A stretch of DNA of 64,000 bases from Morella rubra (GCA_003952965.2 CM025849.1:22329631-22393630); one strand, 5' to 3'; shown: positions 33,716-46,075, numbered from the stretch's first letter. The notes: generated by a model from the letters alone, not told the origin. Numbers and translations are program-made.

Positions 33716-34163
33716 CCAGGGTTTCTTGGACTCTCTATAGGCTTAGTTCCAAGAAGCTTGCAAGTATTTCGACAAGGCGTGGGGCATTTACAAAACAAAG
33801 TATTTGACGAAGTCCGGATTTTCAGGAGGATTTGAATTTCCTTTTCAAATGCTGGCTTCTCGCTGGATCTTCTTTCAAAAACTCAGGAGCCAAATGAAGA
33901 CTTCATTTGCCTATTCTTGTTTTAAGAGCATGAATGGTGTTGAACTTGGGGCAGCGCAGAAAACAACTTGCGTTTGACTTGTGGCACAAAAACTATCAAT
34001 GCCCGTGCGTTCATCTCGACTTATCAAACGGAGTTTGTTTGTGGCGTCTTCCTTATACCGAGGTTCTTGTTTGTCATAAAAAACTCGAGGTTTCCATTCG
34101 AATTTGTCCTAGAACGATCTTGATTGTTGTTGGGTCTCATTATTCTTGACGAGGTTCACATCA
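33716..34163 (+). repeat. LTR A remnant (+), 5' LTR of the plus gypsy A copy
   Basis: The first part is heavily deleted. The last ~150 bp are good: CATCTCGACTTATCAAACGG, GTGGCGTCTTCCTTATACCG and ...GACGAGGTTCACATCA, ending at 34163. The intact primer-binding site follows. Confidence 0.75.
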
Positions 34164-34165
34164 TT

Positions 34166-34820
34166 TGGTATCAGAGCTGTTTTCTAGTTCAGGTTTGCCT
34201 ATCCTTTTTAAATTTTTATTTCTTTGTTTCTTCTCTAGTCTTTCACATACCCAGAAATTTACTTTATCCCTTCTGTTCAATCTTTGTTTGTTCTAGTTCA
34301 TGTCTAAACTTTGTTCTAGTCTCACATACCTAGGAGATCTGATTCTGTTGCTATCAAAAGATATTTGCTGATCTTCAACAACAAAACAAAAGGAAAGAGA
34401 CTCGAAAAAGAAGCAGAAGAAAAAGTCCAAAAATTTTTTTTTTTGTTTCCATACATTGTGGTTCCAGTTAGTCCGAAAATCACCTTACCCCAAGCAAGTA
34501 TTTTTTTCTCGTGAAAAATTTTGCTATTCTGTGCTTCCGAACTTCTAATCAACCATATTCCTTATATTCTTGCTGAACTGAAATTCCTTGATGAGTTCTT
34601 GGTGAATTGTTGCTGGAAATTTTGAGTTGTTTGTTTAGTTTCAAAAGAACTGCAAGAGAATTACCGAGTGGAAAAAGGCAAGAGTGGTGAGAACATTAGA
34701 GGGTAAAAGCCGTGTATTATTTTGAGTGAACGAGTAAAGAGTGATCCACATCCTTGAGTGTAAACACGTAAGGGAGAGAATTGTGAGGTCCTTTTTCTAA
34801 CTTTTTTTTTTGCAGCAATC
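34166..34820 (+). other. Primer-binding site and leader of gypsy A (+)
   Basis: TGGTATCAGAGC at 34166-34177 is a perfect tRNA-Met-type primer-binding site. The 640-bp leader is non-coding and is the mirror image of 30160-30867. Confidence 0.85.
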
Positions 34821-36460
34821 ATGTCTCACAATAGTGGTAAGAGCGTTGCGACGATGCTACGACACCAGCTAACCCGAAAATGTTTATGAGTCCATGATGA
34901 GTGAGACGAAGCGTATGATAAAGTCGAAAATGGAGCAATTTCACGAACGGATAGAACAGATGGAGAATTCACTTCAGCCACAAAACAACCCCAATTTCTG
35001 TAGACGGAAAAGAGTTCCACGGAGGGAGGCGGGGGTTGAGGATGAAGAGCCTTATGGATCTGGTTTTGAGGAAGAAGAGGATCGGGATTCTATTGTTGGC
35101 TATAGGAGACATGAGGCGGGTTAGAGAAGCTAGGAATCGGGAAGATAACAACTTGGGTGGTATTAAGATGAAGATTCCTTCCTTTCAAGGTAGATCTGAT
35201 CCTGAAGCATGTCTTGAGTGGGAGAAGAAGATGGAGTTCGTGTTTGATTGTCACAACTACTCCGAGACAAAGAAGGTAAAATTAGCCGTGATTGAATTTT
35301 CTGAATATGCTATAACTTGGTGGGATCAGCTTGTGATAAATAGGAGGCGGAATAGAGAACGACCAATAGAGACGTGGAAGGATATGAAGACGGTGATGAG
35401 AAAATGGTTCGTTCCAAGCTACTACTATCAAGAGTTGTACAAAAAACTACAAGGTCTTAGACAAGGAAGTCAAGGTGTAGAGGATTACTACAGGAGATGG
35501 AGATTGCAATGATCCGAGCTAATGTGAAAGAGGATCGAAAGGCTACAATGGCTAGATTTCTACTCGGATTAAAATCGGGAGATCCAAGATAAGGTAGACA
35601 TGCAGCATTATGTGGAGTTGGAAGACATGGTGCATATGGCTATCAAAGTGGAGCAACAACTCAAGAGAGGGAGTGGGTCACGTGCAAGTCATAACTCCAG
35701 TTCTACCTTTTTTAAACCGAGTTATACCAAGCAGTTGGACAAGTCACAAACGTCCAAACCGAGCCTAAGTCCGCGACCACCAGCCACGTTCCTTAAGGTA
35801 AAACCAAGCTTCTACCTCTAGGAATCGTGATATTAAATGTTTTAGATGTCAAGGCAGGGGACACATAGCAAATCAATGCCCAAACAAACAAGTCATGGTG
35901 TTGAAAGACAATGGTGAAATTGTGACCGATAGTGAAGATTCCGACACCGACGACATGCCGCCATTGGAGGAGGTTTCCGAGGAGGAATATTTAGCCCCTA
36001 ATGCATTAACCTTGGTGGCGAGGAGAGCATTGAGCTAGCAAGCAAAAGGACTTGATGAAGTATAGTGGGAGAACATCTTTCACACTAGGTGCTACGTCAA
36101 AGATAAGGTATGTAGTGTGATTATTGATGGTGGTAGTTGTACTAATGTTGCAAGCACAATCATGGTGGAGAAATTGGGATTGCCCATGTTGAAACACCCT
36201 AGGCCGTATAAGTTGCAATGGCTGAATGATAGTGGAGAGATAAGGGTGAACAAGCAAGTGTTAGTTGCTTTTCAAATTGGTAAATACGAAGATGAAGTAT
36301 TGTGTGATGTAGTACCGATGCAAGCAGGACACTTATTGCTAGGGCGTCCATGGCAGTTCGATAGACATGTGAAGCATGATGGCTTTACGAACAAATACTC
36401 TTTTGTACTTAATCAGCGACCAATCACTCTTGTACCATTGACACCATAGCAAGTATATGA
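34821..36460 (+). pseudogene. Gypsy A (+) gag and protease, degenerate
   Basis: The gag ATG is at 34821. The order is as in the minus copy: NSLQPQNNPNF, KMKIPSFQGRSDPEACLEWE, KKMEFVFDCHNYSETKKVK, EYAITWWDQLVINRRRN, LRQGSQGVEDYY, ELEDMVHMAIKVEQQLKRG, a zinc knuckle (CFRCQGRGHIANQC, near 35838-35880), an acidic spacer, and the protease (IIDGGSCTNVASTIMVEKLG, GHLLLGRPWQFDRHV). Frameshifts near 34890, 35100, 35500 and 35570 and stops near 36040-36070 break the frame. Compared with 28495-30159 the identity is high and the damage differs, so the two copies decayed separately. Confidence 0.85.
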
Positions 36461-38041
36461 GGATCAAGTGAGATTGCAAAAAGAGAGTGAACAAAAGAAA
36501 AAGAGTGAAAATTAGAGAGAGGCCGAGAAAAAAGAGAGAGAAAAAGAAAATCAAAGTTTGGCCATTGAGAGAAACAAAAGAATTTTTATGCAAAAGTGAG
36601 TGAGATCAAGCGAGCGATGCTTTCAAATCAGTTGATGATTGTACTTTTGTACAAAGAGGCATTTTTAAACACTAACGAACTTGACCTTACTTTGCCTAGT
36701 TCTATTGTTTCTCTTTTGTAGGAGTATGAGGAAGTATTCCCCGATGAAACACCACATGGGTTACCTCCAATCCGAGGTATTGAACACCAAATTGATTTTG
36801 TTCCCGGTGCAACAATTCCAAACCGACCAGCTTATAGGAGCAATCCCGAGGAGACAAAGAGCTTCAACGGCAAGTAAGTGAGTTGTTGGAGAAAAGGCAC
36901 GTGAGGGAGAGCATGAGTCCCATGTGCGGTTCCGATTTTACTTGTACCTAAGAAGGATGGGATGTGGAGAATGTGTATTGATTGCCGAGCCATCAACAAC
37001 ATAACGATAAAATATCGTCATCCTATTCCTCGCTTAGATGATATGTTAGATGAATTGCATGGTTCTTGTGTATTTTCTAAGATTGATTTAAAGAGTGGTT
37101 ATCATCAGATTAGGATAAAAGAAGGAGATGAATGGAAAACCGCCTTTAAAACAAAATATGGTTTGTATGAATGGTTAGTTATGCCTTTTGGATTGACTAA
37201 TGCTCCGAGTACCTTTATGAGACTTATGAACCATGTTCTGCGTGCATTTATAGGTAGATTTGTTGTTGTTTACTTTGATGATATACTCATTTATAGCAAA
37301 AACATGGACGATCATATAGCACATTTGAAATCTGTTTTTAGATGTGCTTAGGAAAGAAAAGTTGTTTGCTAATTTGAAGAAGTGTACCTTTTACACCGAT
37401 AAGCTTGTATTTCTGGGGTTTGTTGTTAGTGCACAAGGTATACAGGTAGATGAAGAGAAGGTACGTGCAATCCAAGAGTGGCGAGTCCCACAAGTGTAGG
37501 TAATGTTTGTAGTTTTCATGGACTTGCAAGTTTTTACTGACGGTTCGTGAAAGACTTCAGTAGCATAGCCCCACCACTTACCGAAGTGATCAAGAAGAAC
37601 GTTGGATTTAGATGGGGAGAAGAGCAAGAGAAGGCATTTCAATTAATCAAAGAGAAGCTGACTACCGCCCCTTTACTATCTTTACCTAACTTTTTTAAAA
37701 CGTTCGAAGTTGAATGTGATGCTTCAGGTATTGGTATAGGCGCCGTTCTTATGCAAGAAGGACGACCAATTGCTTACTTCAGCGAGAAATTAAGCGAGGC
37801 AGCCTTAAACTACCCAACTTATGATAAGGAGTTGTATGCATTGGTTCGAGCTTTAGAGACGTGGCAGCACTACCTATGGCCTAAGGAGTTCGTGATTCAC
37901 ACTGATCATGAGTCCTTGAAACACTTGAAGGGCCAACACAAGCTAAACAAAAGACATGTGCGTTGGGTGGAATTCATTGAGACGTTTCCATACGTCATTC
38001 GATATAAGCAAGGTAAGGAGAATGTGGTCGCCGTTGCACTT
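36461..38041 (+). pseudogene. Gypsy A (+) reverse transcriptase and RNase H, degenerate
   Basis: After a basic Lys/Glu-rich segment comes the pre-RT block, frame-broken at 36720, then the reverse transcriptase: [63 protein letters not shown] and an intact [12 protein letters not shown] box. A frameshift at 37350 separates it from VFLGFVVSAQGIQVDEEKV. RNase H follows: [57 protein letters not shown] and [14 protein letters not shown]. The copy ends at [10 protein letters not shown] (38041), where an inverted LTR A piece starts, so integrase is missing. Confidence 0.88.
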
Positions 38042-38222
38042 GTTACCCGAGGTGCAACTTATGACATGAACTAAGCCTTGATTGTTATTGGTACCCGTCT
38101 CGGTCTTAGTAGTATCATCCCATCTCTCTCGGATTAGTCCATTGAGCGCTTCCTTAAAACGTTTGGCTTTAAGTCTTGTGATTGGGCCACTAGGATGTGA
38201 CAAAGGACCTCGGTTTGCATCA
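38042..38222 (-). repeat. LTR A fragment (-), first ~180 bp only
   Basis: On the minus strand it starts TGATGCAAACCGAGGTCC at 38222 and encodes [20 protein letters not shown] and LIRERWDDTTKTE, then joins the gypsy A (+) RNase H head-on at 38041. It corresponds in mirror position to LTR A at 24231. Confidence 0.82.
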
Positions 38223-38225
38223 ATT

Positions 38226-38327
38226 GAGGTCTCCATTCAAAATCTGTCCTTAGAACGATCTTAGGTTCCCTTTTCGTTATTGAATCTCTTCATCATTCTA
38301 AGGACAGATTTTGAATGGAGACCTCGA
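38226..38327. repeat. Short fold-back at an LTR junction
   Basis: GAGGTCTCCATTCAAAATCT... (38226-38255) is repeated as its exact complement at 38298-38327, with ~42 bp between. Both arms are the end region of an A/B-type LTR. It lies where LTR B (-) meets LTR A (-). Confidence 0.8.
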
Positions 38328-40520
38328 CCCGTTGCTTATGAAAACAAGAACCTCGGTATAAGGAAGACGCCACAAACGGTGGTGGAAATTCCGTTTGATA
38401 GGTCTTGTTGAACGCCATAGGAAATCTCGATAAGTTCGAATGGTTCTTCAAAGAATCGAAGAGAATAATAAACCTCACAATTTTGCTGAATAATCAAAGT
38501 CTGTCGTTTTCATTGCTTATACACCCATTTAAAGGCTGAACATTACAAGAAAAAAACCCTAACATAATAATCCTCATTATAAGTCTAAATAATAATCCTC
38601 ATTTTGTTGAATTGGGTTTATATAAAAAAAACTTATCACTTTTTTGATAAACACGTAGATCTAAAAACTACCCCTCTTTAACAAATAAGAATGCTGATCT
38701 GAATGAGTTTAATACTATGCTAAATATAAGTAATAAATGATAAAACATAAATCTCTACAAGTATGAATATGTACTGAAAAGTAAGAGAGATAGAGTTAGA
38801 GAGACGACACCGTAATTTTAGGTGGTTCGGCCAACACTTGCCTACGTCCACCCCCAAGGCTATTGACTTCCTTGGCTTCCTTCACTATTCTCCAAATAGC
38901 AAATACACCTTAGCTTCCGGGTGCTAAGGAACCTTTACAAAGCGTTTTTCGAGCTCACGCTTTAACTCTCTTCACAAATCCCAAAACCCAAGGGATTTCT
39001 TCTACTCTCACAAGTAGGACCAAGTGTTTTCTCAACACTCAAATGTTTTACAATAGATGGGTACAATGAAGAATGGCTTACTAAGCCGAATATGCAAGTG
39101 GAAAGCTCACAACGTGTGGAATGGCTCTCTAAGCCAAATCAGCAAGTGAAAAGCTCAATAGAGTGCAAGAAGACAAGATTCTCAAAGGAAAGCTAAAGTT
39201 TGGTAGGTGGGAGCACAAGCTTTCTTGGTAGATGCGGTTTTCCCTCTTCTTCAAAGCACTTTCTCTCTCTAGAAATTAGGGCAAGTGTAATAGCAAGTGT
39301 GTTGTCTCTTCTTCAAGAAATCTCTCTCTCTTTGGAGGCTAGGTCATCAATGAAGAGCAAGAGGAGAAGATTCAACAATGAAAGCTTTTGTCTTGAGCGA
39401 ATCAGCAAGTGATTTTTTTGGATCCAGCTTTCTCTCTCTTTGGAAGGATAGATTTTGAATGATGATGCAAATCCTTCCTTTTCTCTCTCTAGGCTTCAAG
39501 GGTCTTCAAGTAGCTTTATTGTACCGTTGGAGGGGTTTCAAAGTCATTTTGAACCATTTTGAATGAGTTGGCGTCGTTCCAGGATTTTTGCAAATTCGCA
39601 CCATGTGTCGACACCTTGTTTTCATGTCGACACTTTAAACTTAGCCTGAAATTTTGCTCTCGGGAGATAGTGCAATGTGTCGACACTTGTCTTCATGTGT
39701 CGACACATTGAACACAGTTTGAAAATGCTGTCGACACCATGAATTTTGCATTCTGGAGCAAGTGCAATGCGTCGACACCATCACTCAATGTGTCGATACT
39801 TATAAGTGCTGGAGAGAAAAATCAGCATCTTGAAAGTGTCCAATCTATTCTAACACTTCTTTAAACACCTACAATATGAAAAATTGATCTTATCAACTTA
39901 TGTAATGGTGTTCAAGTACACTTAGAAATAATTTAAAGAAATAACCTCAATCTTTTGAAATATATTTTAGAAATAGTGGAATGACAAGATAAAATCTAAA
40001 AATCTTCAAAGCACTTAGAATTTTTGTTATCATCAAAATCAATTATGGATTGTTTGCAAAACAACCTGGGGCTAACACTCATTAAAGCGGAAATTTGGTA
40101 AGGAAATAAATCCTTACTCGCCTAAAACAAAACATGACAAGCAGCTTCTTTAGTTGGCTGATTACATGCCTATAATAGGAAAGAAAAAGTTGGATGCCTA
40201 AAGAGTCAAAAGAAAACATAAAAGGAAACAAAGTGGCGCCTAAGGTAGCCATACACGCCCATAAAAGAGAAAAGCAATAAAAGGAAGGAATGGTAGCGTG
40301 TAAGCCTTAAAGATCAAATCCTTCTAGAGCTTGAATCAGGGTGACAAGTCTATGTTGCTCACATGGATCATGCTCAATGGGCCTCCATTCATTTGCTTGA
40401 GCCCATGCCTCTTGAATTAATCTGTTGAGTACCTCTTTAAACTTCTTTGCTCGTGCTCTCGTAACCGGCCCAGTTGGGACTTGAACTAGATTCTTTGAAG
40501 CCGTGCTATGATTTGCATCA
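38328..40520 (-). repeat. Gypsy LTR, family B (-), split by a solo LTR
   Basis: On the minus strand it starts TGATGCAAATCATAGCAC at 40520, preceded by pol sequence. The start encodes VPTGPVTRARAKKFKEVLN and RLIQEAWAQANEW to a stop at 40307. It continues to 40078, is interrupted by the solo LTR at 38605-40077, then resumes leftwards with CTGAACATTACAAG-type sequence to about 38328. It is the mirror of LTR B at 22286-24230. Confidence 0.8.
38605..40077 (-). mobile_element. Second solo LTR, SIRE-like copia type, ~1473 bp
   Basis: On the minus strand it starts TGTTAGCCCCAGG and ends CCAATTCAACA. Its layout matches the solo LTR at 22555-23805: the GTGGTTCGGCCAA and CTTAGCTTCCGGGTGCTAAG blocks are shared in diverged form. 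Six GTCGAC motifs lie at 39607, 39626, 39679, 39699, 39730 and 39771. Target duplication is imperfect: CTCAT is present on both sides but offset by 2 bp on the left, where a 13-bp direct repeat (38566 and 38591) suggests repair filler. A different family from the first, judged by sequence. Confidence 0.75.
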
Positions 40521-40655
40521 TTCCTGTTCTCTTGAAAAGGATTTGCTCTCAAATCATCACCTACAACAAAAGGACTAAAATCAATAACATTAAAAGTAGC
40601 ACTTACATTGTACTCACCAGGTAAATCTAGCTTGTAAGCGTTGTCATTGATGCCA
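40307..40655 (-). pseudogene. C-terminal end of gypsy B pol reading into its LTR
   Basis: The last pol codons lie at 40655-40521 (LDLPGEYNVSATFNVIDFSP-like, then DDLRANPFQENRN). The frame continues without a stop across the LTR start at 40520, through PTGPVTRARAKKFKEVLN, to a TAA-type stop at 40307. The rest of gypsy B internal sequence is absent; the satellite array starts at ~40660. Confidence 0.7.
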
Positions 40656-40659
40656 TATT

Positions 40660-43600
40660 ATTGATGAAAATGAAGAAAATAAAGAAAATAAATTAAGGAA
40701 GAGTTATAGAGCAAAATAATTCAAATTAATTAGTTTGAATACAAGAAACCTTAGTATTGAGAAAAAAGAAGCAAATAGATTAATGGAAAAGTTATGGACT
40801 GAAACAAAAATATAAAATCGTCCAAATTAGTTAGTTTGAAAAACTAGATACCTCAATATTGAAGAAAATGAGGCAAATAAATTAATGGAAAAGTTATGGA
40901 CTGAAATATAAATATAAAATCGTCTAAATTAATTTGTTTAATAATTAGATTCCATAATATTGAAGAAGATGAAGCAAATAGAATAATGGAAGAGTTATGG
41001 ACCGAAATATAAATTTAAAATCGTTCAAATTAATTTGTATAATAATTAGGTAACTTGATGATGAAGAAAATGAAACAAATATATTACATAAGACTTAAAG
41101 ACAAAAATATAAATTCAAAATAGTCCAAATTAATTTTTTTACAATAAAAAAATTTAACGATGAAGTAAATTGAGCAAATAAATTAAGGAAGAATTATAGA
41201 CCAAAATATAAATGCAAAATAGTCTAAATTAATTTATTTAATTATTAGATGCCTTATTATTGAAGAAAGCAAAGAAAATAAATTAAGGAAGGGCTATAGA
41301 GCAAAATATAATTGCAAAATAGTTCAAATTAATTAGTTTAAAACTAGACCTCGATATTGAAGAAAATTAAGCAAATAGATTAATGGAAAAGTTATGAACT
41401 GAAATGTAAATATAAAATCGTCCAAATTAATTTTTTTTAATAATTAGATTCCATAATATTGAAGAAGATGAAGCAAATAGAATAATAGAAGAGTTATGGA
41501 CCGAAATATAAATATAAAATCATCCAAATTAATTTGTTTAATAATTAGATTCCATAATATTGAAGAAATGAAGCAAATAGAATAATGGAAGAGTTATGGA
41601 CCGAAATATAAATTTAAATCGTCCAAATGAATTTGTTTAATAATTAGATAACTTAATGGTAAAGAAAATTAAGCAAACAGGTTGCAGAAGAGTTAAAGAC
41701 CAAAATATAAATGCAAAATAGTCAAAATTAATTTATTTAATTATTAAATGCCTTATTGTTGAAGCAAACAAAGAAAGTAAATTTAGGAAGGGCTATAAAG
41801 CAAACTATAATTGTAAAATAGTTCAAATGAATTAGTTTGAAAACTAGATACCTCAATATAGAAGAAAATGAAGTAAATAGATTAATGGAAAAGTTATGGA
41901 CTAAAATATAAATATAAAATAGTCTAAATTAGTTTGTTTAATAATTAGATTCCGTAATACTGAAGAAAACGAAGCAAATAGAATAATGAAAATGTTAGGG
42001 ACCGAAATATATATTTGAAATCGTCCAAATTAATTTGTTTAATAATTAGATAGCTTAATGATGAAGAAAATGAAACAAATACAATGCATAAGACTTAAAG
42101 ACCAAAATATAAATTTAAGATAGTCCAAATTAATTTGTTTAACACTAAAAAAACTTAACGATGAAGTAAATGAAGCAAATAAATTAAGGAAGAATTATAG
42201 ACCAAAATGTAAACGCAAAATCGTCCAAATTAATTTATTTTATTATTAAATGCCTTATTATTGAGAAAGCGAAGAAAATAAATTAAAGAAGGCTATAGAG
42301 CAAAATATAATTGCAAAATAGTTCAAATTAATTAGTTTGAAAACTAGATACCTCAATACTGAAGAAGATGAAGCAAATAGATTAATGGAAAAGTTATGAC
42401 TGAAATATAAATATAAAATCGTTCAAATTAATTTTTTTAACAATTAGATTCCATAAAATTGAAGAAGATGAAGCAAATAGATTAATGGAAGAGTTATGGA
42501 CCGAAACATAATTTTAAAGTCGTCCAAAATAATTTGTTGAATTTGAAAGCTTAATGATGAAGAAAATGAAGCAAAATAGATTGCAGAAAAGTTAAAGACC
42601 AAAATATAAACGTAAAAAAGTCCAAATTATTTTGTTTAACATAAAAAAATTTAATGATGAAGTAAATTAAGGAAGATTTATAGACCAAAATGTAAATGCA
42701 AAATAGTCCAAATTAATTTATTTAATTCTTAGATGACTTAATGTTGAAGAAAAGGAAGAAAATAAATTAAGGGTTATAGAGCAAAAGATAATTGCAAAAT
42801 ACTTCAAATTAATTAGTTTGAAAACTAGATACCACAATATTGAAGAAAATGAAGCAAATAGATTAATGGAAATGTTATGGAATGAAATATAAATATAAAA
42901 TCGTCCAAATTAACTTTTTTAATAATTAGATTCCATAATATTTTAGAAAAAGAAGCAAATAGAAAAATGGAAGAGTTATGGACCGAAATATAAATTTAAA
43001 ATCGTCCAAATTAATTTGTTTAATAATTAGATGACTTAATGATGAAGAAAATTAAAGAAATATATTGTAGAAGACTGACAGACCAAAATATAAATGCAAA
43101 ATATTCCAAATTAATATTTTTAACTATACAATAGCTTAACCATGAAGTAAATGAAGCAAATAAATTAAGGATGAATTATAGACCAAAATATAAATGCAAA
43201 ATAGTCCAAATTAATTTGTTTAACAATAAAATAACTTAATCATGAAGTAAATCAAGCAAATAAATTAACAAAGATCAATACACCAAAATAAAAATGCAAA
43301 ATAGTTTAAATTAATTTAGTTAATAATTAGACACCTTATTATTGTCGAAAATGAAGAAAATAAATTAAGACATAGTTATGGAGAAAAATATAAATGCAAA
43401 CTAATTGAAATTAACTAGTTTGAATACAAGATACCTTAATATTGTAGAAAAAGAAGCAAATAGATTGATGGAAAAGTTATGGACTGAAATATAAATAAAA
43501 AAATTATCCAAATTAGTTTTTTTAATAATTAGATTCCATAATATAGAAGAAATGAAGCAAATAGAATAACGGAAGAGTTATGGGCCGAAATATAAATTTA

Positions 43601-45062
43601 AAATCGTCCAAATTAATTTGTTAATAATTAGATAACTTAATGATGAAGAAAATGAAACAAATATATTGCAGAAGACTGAAAGACCAAAACATAAATGCAA
43701 AATATTCCAAATTAATTTTTTTAACAATAAAATAACTTAACCATGAAGTAAATGAAGCAAATAAATTAAGGATGAATTATACACCAAAATATAAATGCAA
43801 AATAGTCCAAATTAATTTGTTTAACAATAAAATAACTTAATCATAAAGTAAATCAAGCAAATAAATTAACGAAGATCAATACACCAAAATAGAAATGCAA
43901 AATAGTTGAAATTAATTTAGTTAATAATTAGATGCCTTATTATTGTTGAAATTGAAGAAAATAAATTAAGGAATAGTTATAGAGAAAAATATAAATGCAA
44001 ACTAGTTCAAATTAAGTAGTTTGAAGACAAGATACCTTATTATTGTCGAAAAAGAAACAAATAGATTAATGGAAAAGTTATGGACTGAAATATAAATATA
44101 AAATCGTCTAAATTAGTTTGTTTAATAATTAGATTCCATAATACTGAAGAAAACGAAGCAAATAGAATAATGGAAATGTTAGGGACTGAAATATATATTT
44201 GAAATCGTCCAAATTAATTTGTTTAATAATTAGATAACTTAATGATGAAGAAAATGAAACAAATACAATGCATAAGACTTAAAGACCAAAATATAAATTC
44301 AAAATAGTCCAAATTATTTTGTTTAACACTAAAAAAACTTAACGATGAAGTAAATAAAGCAAATAAATTAAGGAGAATTATAGACCAAAATGTAAATGCA
44401 AAATAGTCCAAATTAATTTATTTTATTATTAGATGCCTTATTATTAAAGAAAGCAAAGAAAATAAATTAAGGAAGGGCTATAGAGCAAAATATAATTACA
44501 AAATAGTTCAAATTAATTAGTTTCAAAACTAGATACCTCAATATTGAAGAAAATGAAGCAAATAGATTAATGGAAAAGTTATGGACTGAAGTATAAATAC
44601 AAAATCGTCCAAATTATTTTGTTTAATAATTTGATTCCATAATATTGAAGAAGATGATGCAAATAGATTAACGGAAAAGTTATGGATCGAAATATAATTT
44701 AAAATCGTCCAAATTAATTTGTTGAATAATTAGATAGCTTAATGATGAAGAAAATGAAGCAAATAGATTGCAGAAGAGTTAAAGACCAAAATATAAATGC
44801 AAAATAGTCCAAATTATATTGTTTAACAATAAAAAATTTAATGATGAAGTAAATCAAGCGAATAAATTAAGGAAGATTTATAGATTAAAATGTAAATGCA
44901 AAATAGTCCAAATTAATTTATTTAATTCTTAGATGCCTTATTGTTGAAGAAAAGGAAGAAAATAAATTAAGGGCTATAGAGCAAAATATAATTGCAAAAT
45001 AGTTCAAATTAATTAGTTTGAAAACTAGATACCACAATATTGAATAAAATGAAGCAAATAGA
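40660..45062. repeat. AT-rich satellite array, ~100-bp monomers with ~500/600-bp higher-order repeat
   Basis: About 44 monomers of ~100 bp. A generic monomer contains GGAAAAGTTATGGACTGAAA, TATAAATATAAAATCGTCC, AAATTAATTTGTTTAATAAT and a GAAGAAAATGAAGCAAATAG tail. Several monomer types alternate in a fixed order. A diagnostic type (GGGCTATAGAGC or variants) appears near 40701, 41291, 41790, 42291, 42771, 43371, 43971, 44475 and 44971: intervals of about 590, 499, 501, 480, 600, 600, 504 and 496 bp. The array is therefore built of five-monomer and six-monomer higher-order units. It has stops in every frame. It lies exactly between the C-terminal pol end of gypsy B (-) and that of gypsy A (+). 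Confidence 0.9.
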
Positions 45063-45475
45063 TTGATGTAGGTGATGATTTGAGGACAAATCCTTCTTAA
45101 GAGGGGGAGAATGATGCAAACCGAGGTCCTTTGTCACTTCCTAGTGGCCTAATTACAAGACTTAAAGCCAAACGTTTCAAGGAAGTGCTCAATGGACTAA
45201 TCCGAGAGAGATGAGATGATACTACCAAGATCGAAATGGATACCAATAACAATTAAGGCTTAGTTCATGTCATCAGTTGCACCTCAGGTAACTATCTGGG
45301 GTAACCTGCACCTTGGGCTGAAGTACTTGCACATCGGGCGTTTGCACAAGTGCTTACACCTAGGGCGTCTACACTACTTGGCACTTCGGGCATTTACATG
45401 TCGGCTAGAACAAAGGCGGGACGTATCTGGCGAAGTCCGGATTTTCAGGAGCATTTGAATTTCCTTTTCAAGGTA
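45063..45475 (+). repeat. Gypsy A pol end, purine tract and partial LTR A (+)
   Basis: It starts at the codons for DVGDDLRTN, then the purine tract AAGAGGGGGAGA (45099-45110), then LTR A from TGATGCAAACCGAGG (45112) through the coding tail and CTCGGG repeats to GGAGCATTTGAATTTCC. At 45475 the LTR is broken and joined to gag sequence. Confidence 0.82.
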
Positions 45476-45584
45476 AAATCGAGCCCATGTCCGTGAGCAC
45501 CAGCCCCGTTCCTCAATGTAAAACCGAAGCTTCTACCTCTAGGAATCGTGATATTAAATTTTTTAGATGTCAAGGTAGGGGACA
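45476..45584 (+). pseudogene. Gypsy A gag fragment up to the zinc knuckle
   Basis: Matches the gag region before the zinc knuckle at about 35745-35870 (EASTSRNRDIKFFRCQGRGH; first Cys changed to Phe). It is cut by the insertion at 45585 and resumes at 48937. Confidence 0.8.
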
Positions 45585-46075
45585 TGTCACGCCCTATGCC
45601 AGTACTTACCCCCTAAGCTCTCCTATCGTAATGAAATGCACACAAGCAGGGATTACAGCATGAATAAATCTGATAACTGGCTTTAAAAACAAGCTTAGCG
45701 GAAATAGTGTCTTGAAATGTATAAGTATACTAAGGAAGGAAAAATAATAGTTTTCAGGGATTTAACAAATAAGTCACACGGAATTAAATAGGGAAAATAA
45801 AATGGATTAATTAAGGAGATGTCAAAATTACTGTTAAAAAAATTGAAAGCAGGTTGTGGCGTAAAGAGGGACAGAATAAAAGGAATTACACATACATATT
45901 GATTTTTTTATACAGGTAGCACGTTACAAAGAACAAAAACCCTTTTACGAAGATACAAAAGTCACGAGATAATAAATACAAAAGCGGAAGTTGTCTACAA
46001 CTTTCTATCCCATCACATCCATGAAACCGGCTAATAGTAACAGGACCTAAAATAAAAAATGACTACCACTGATGT

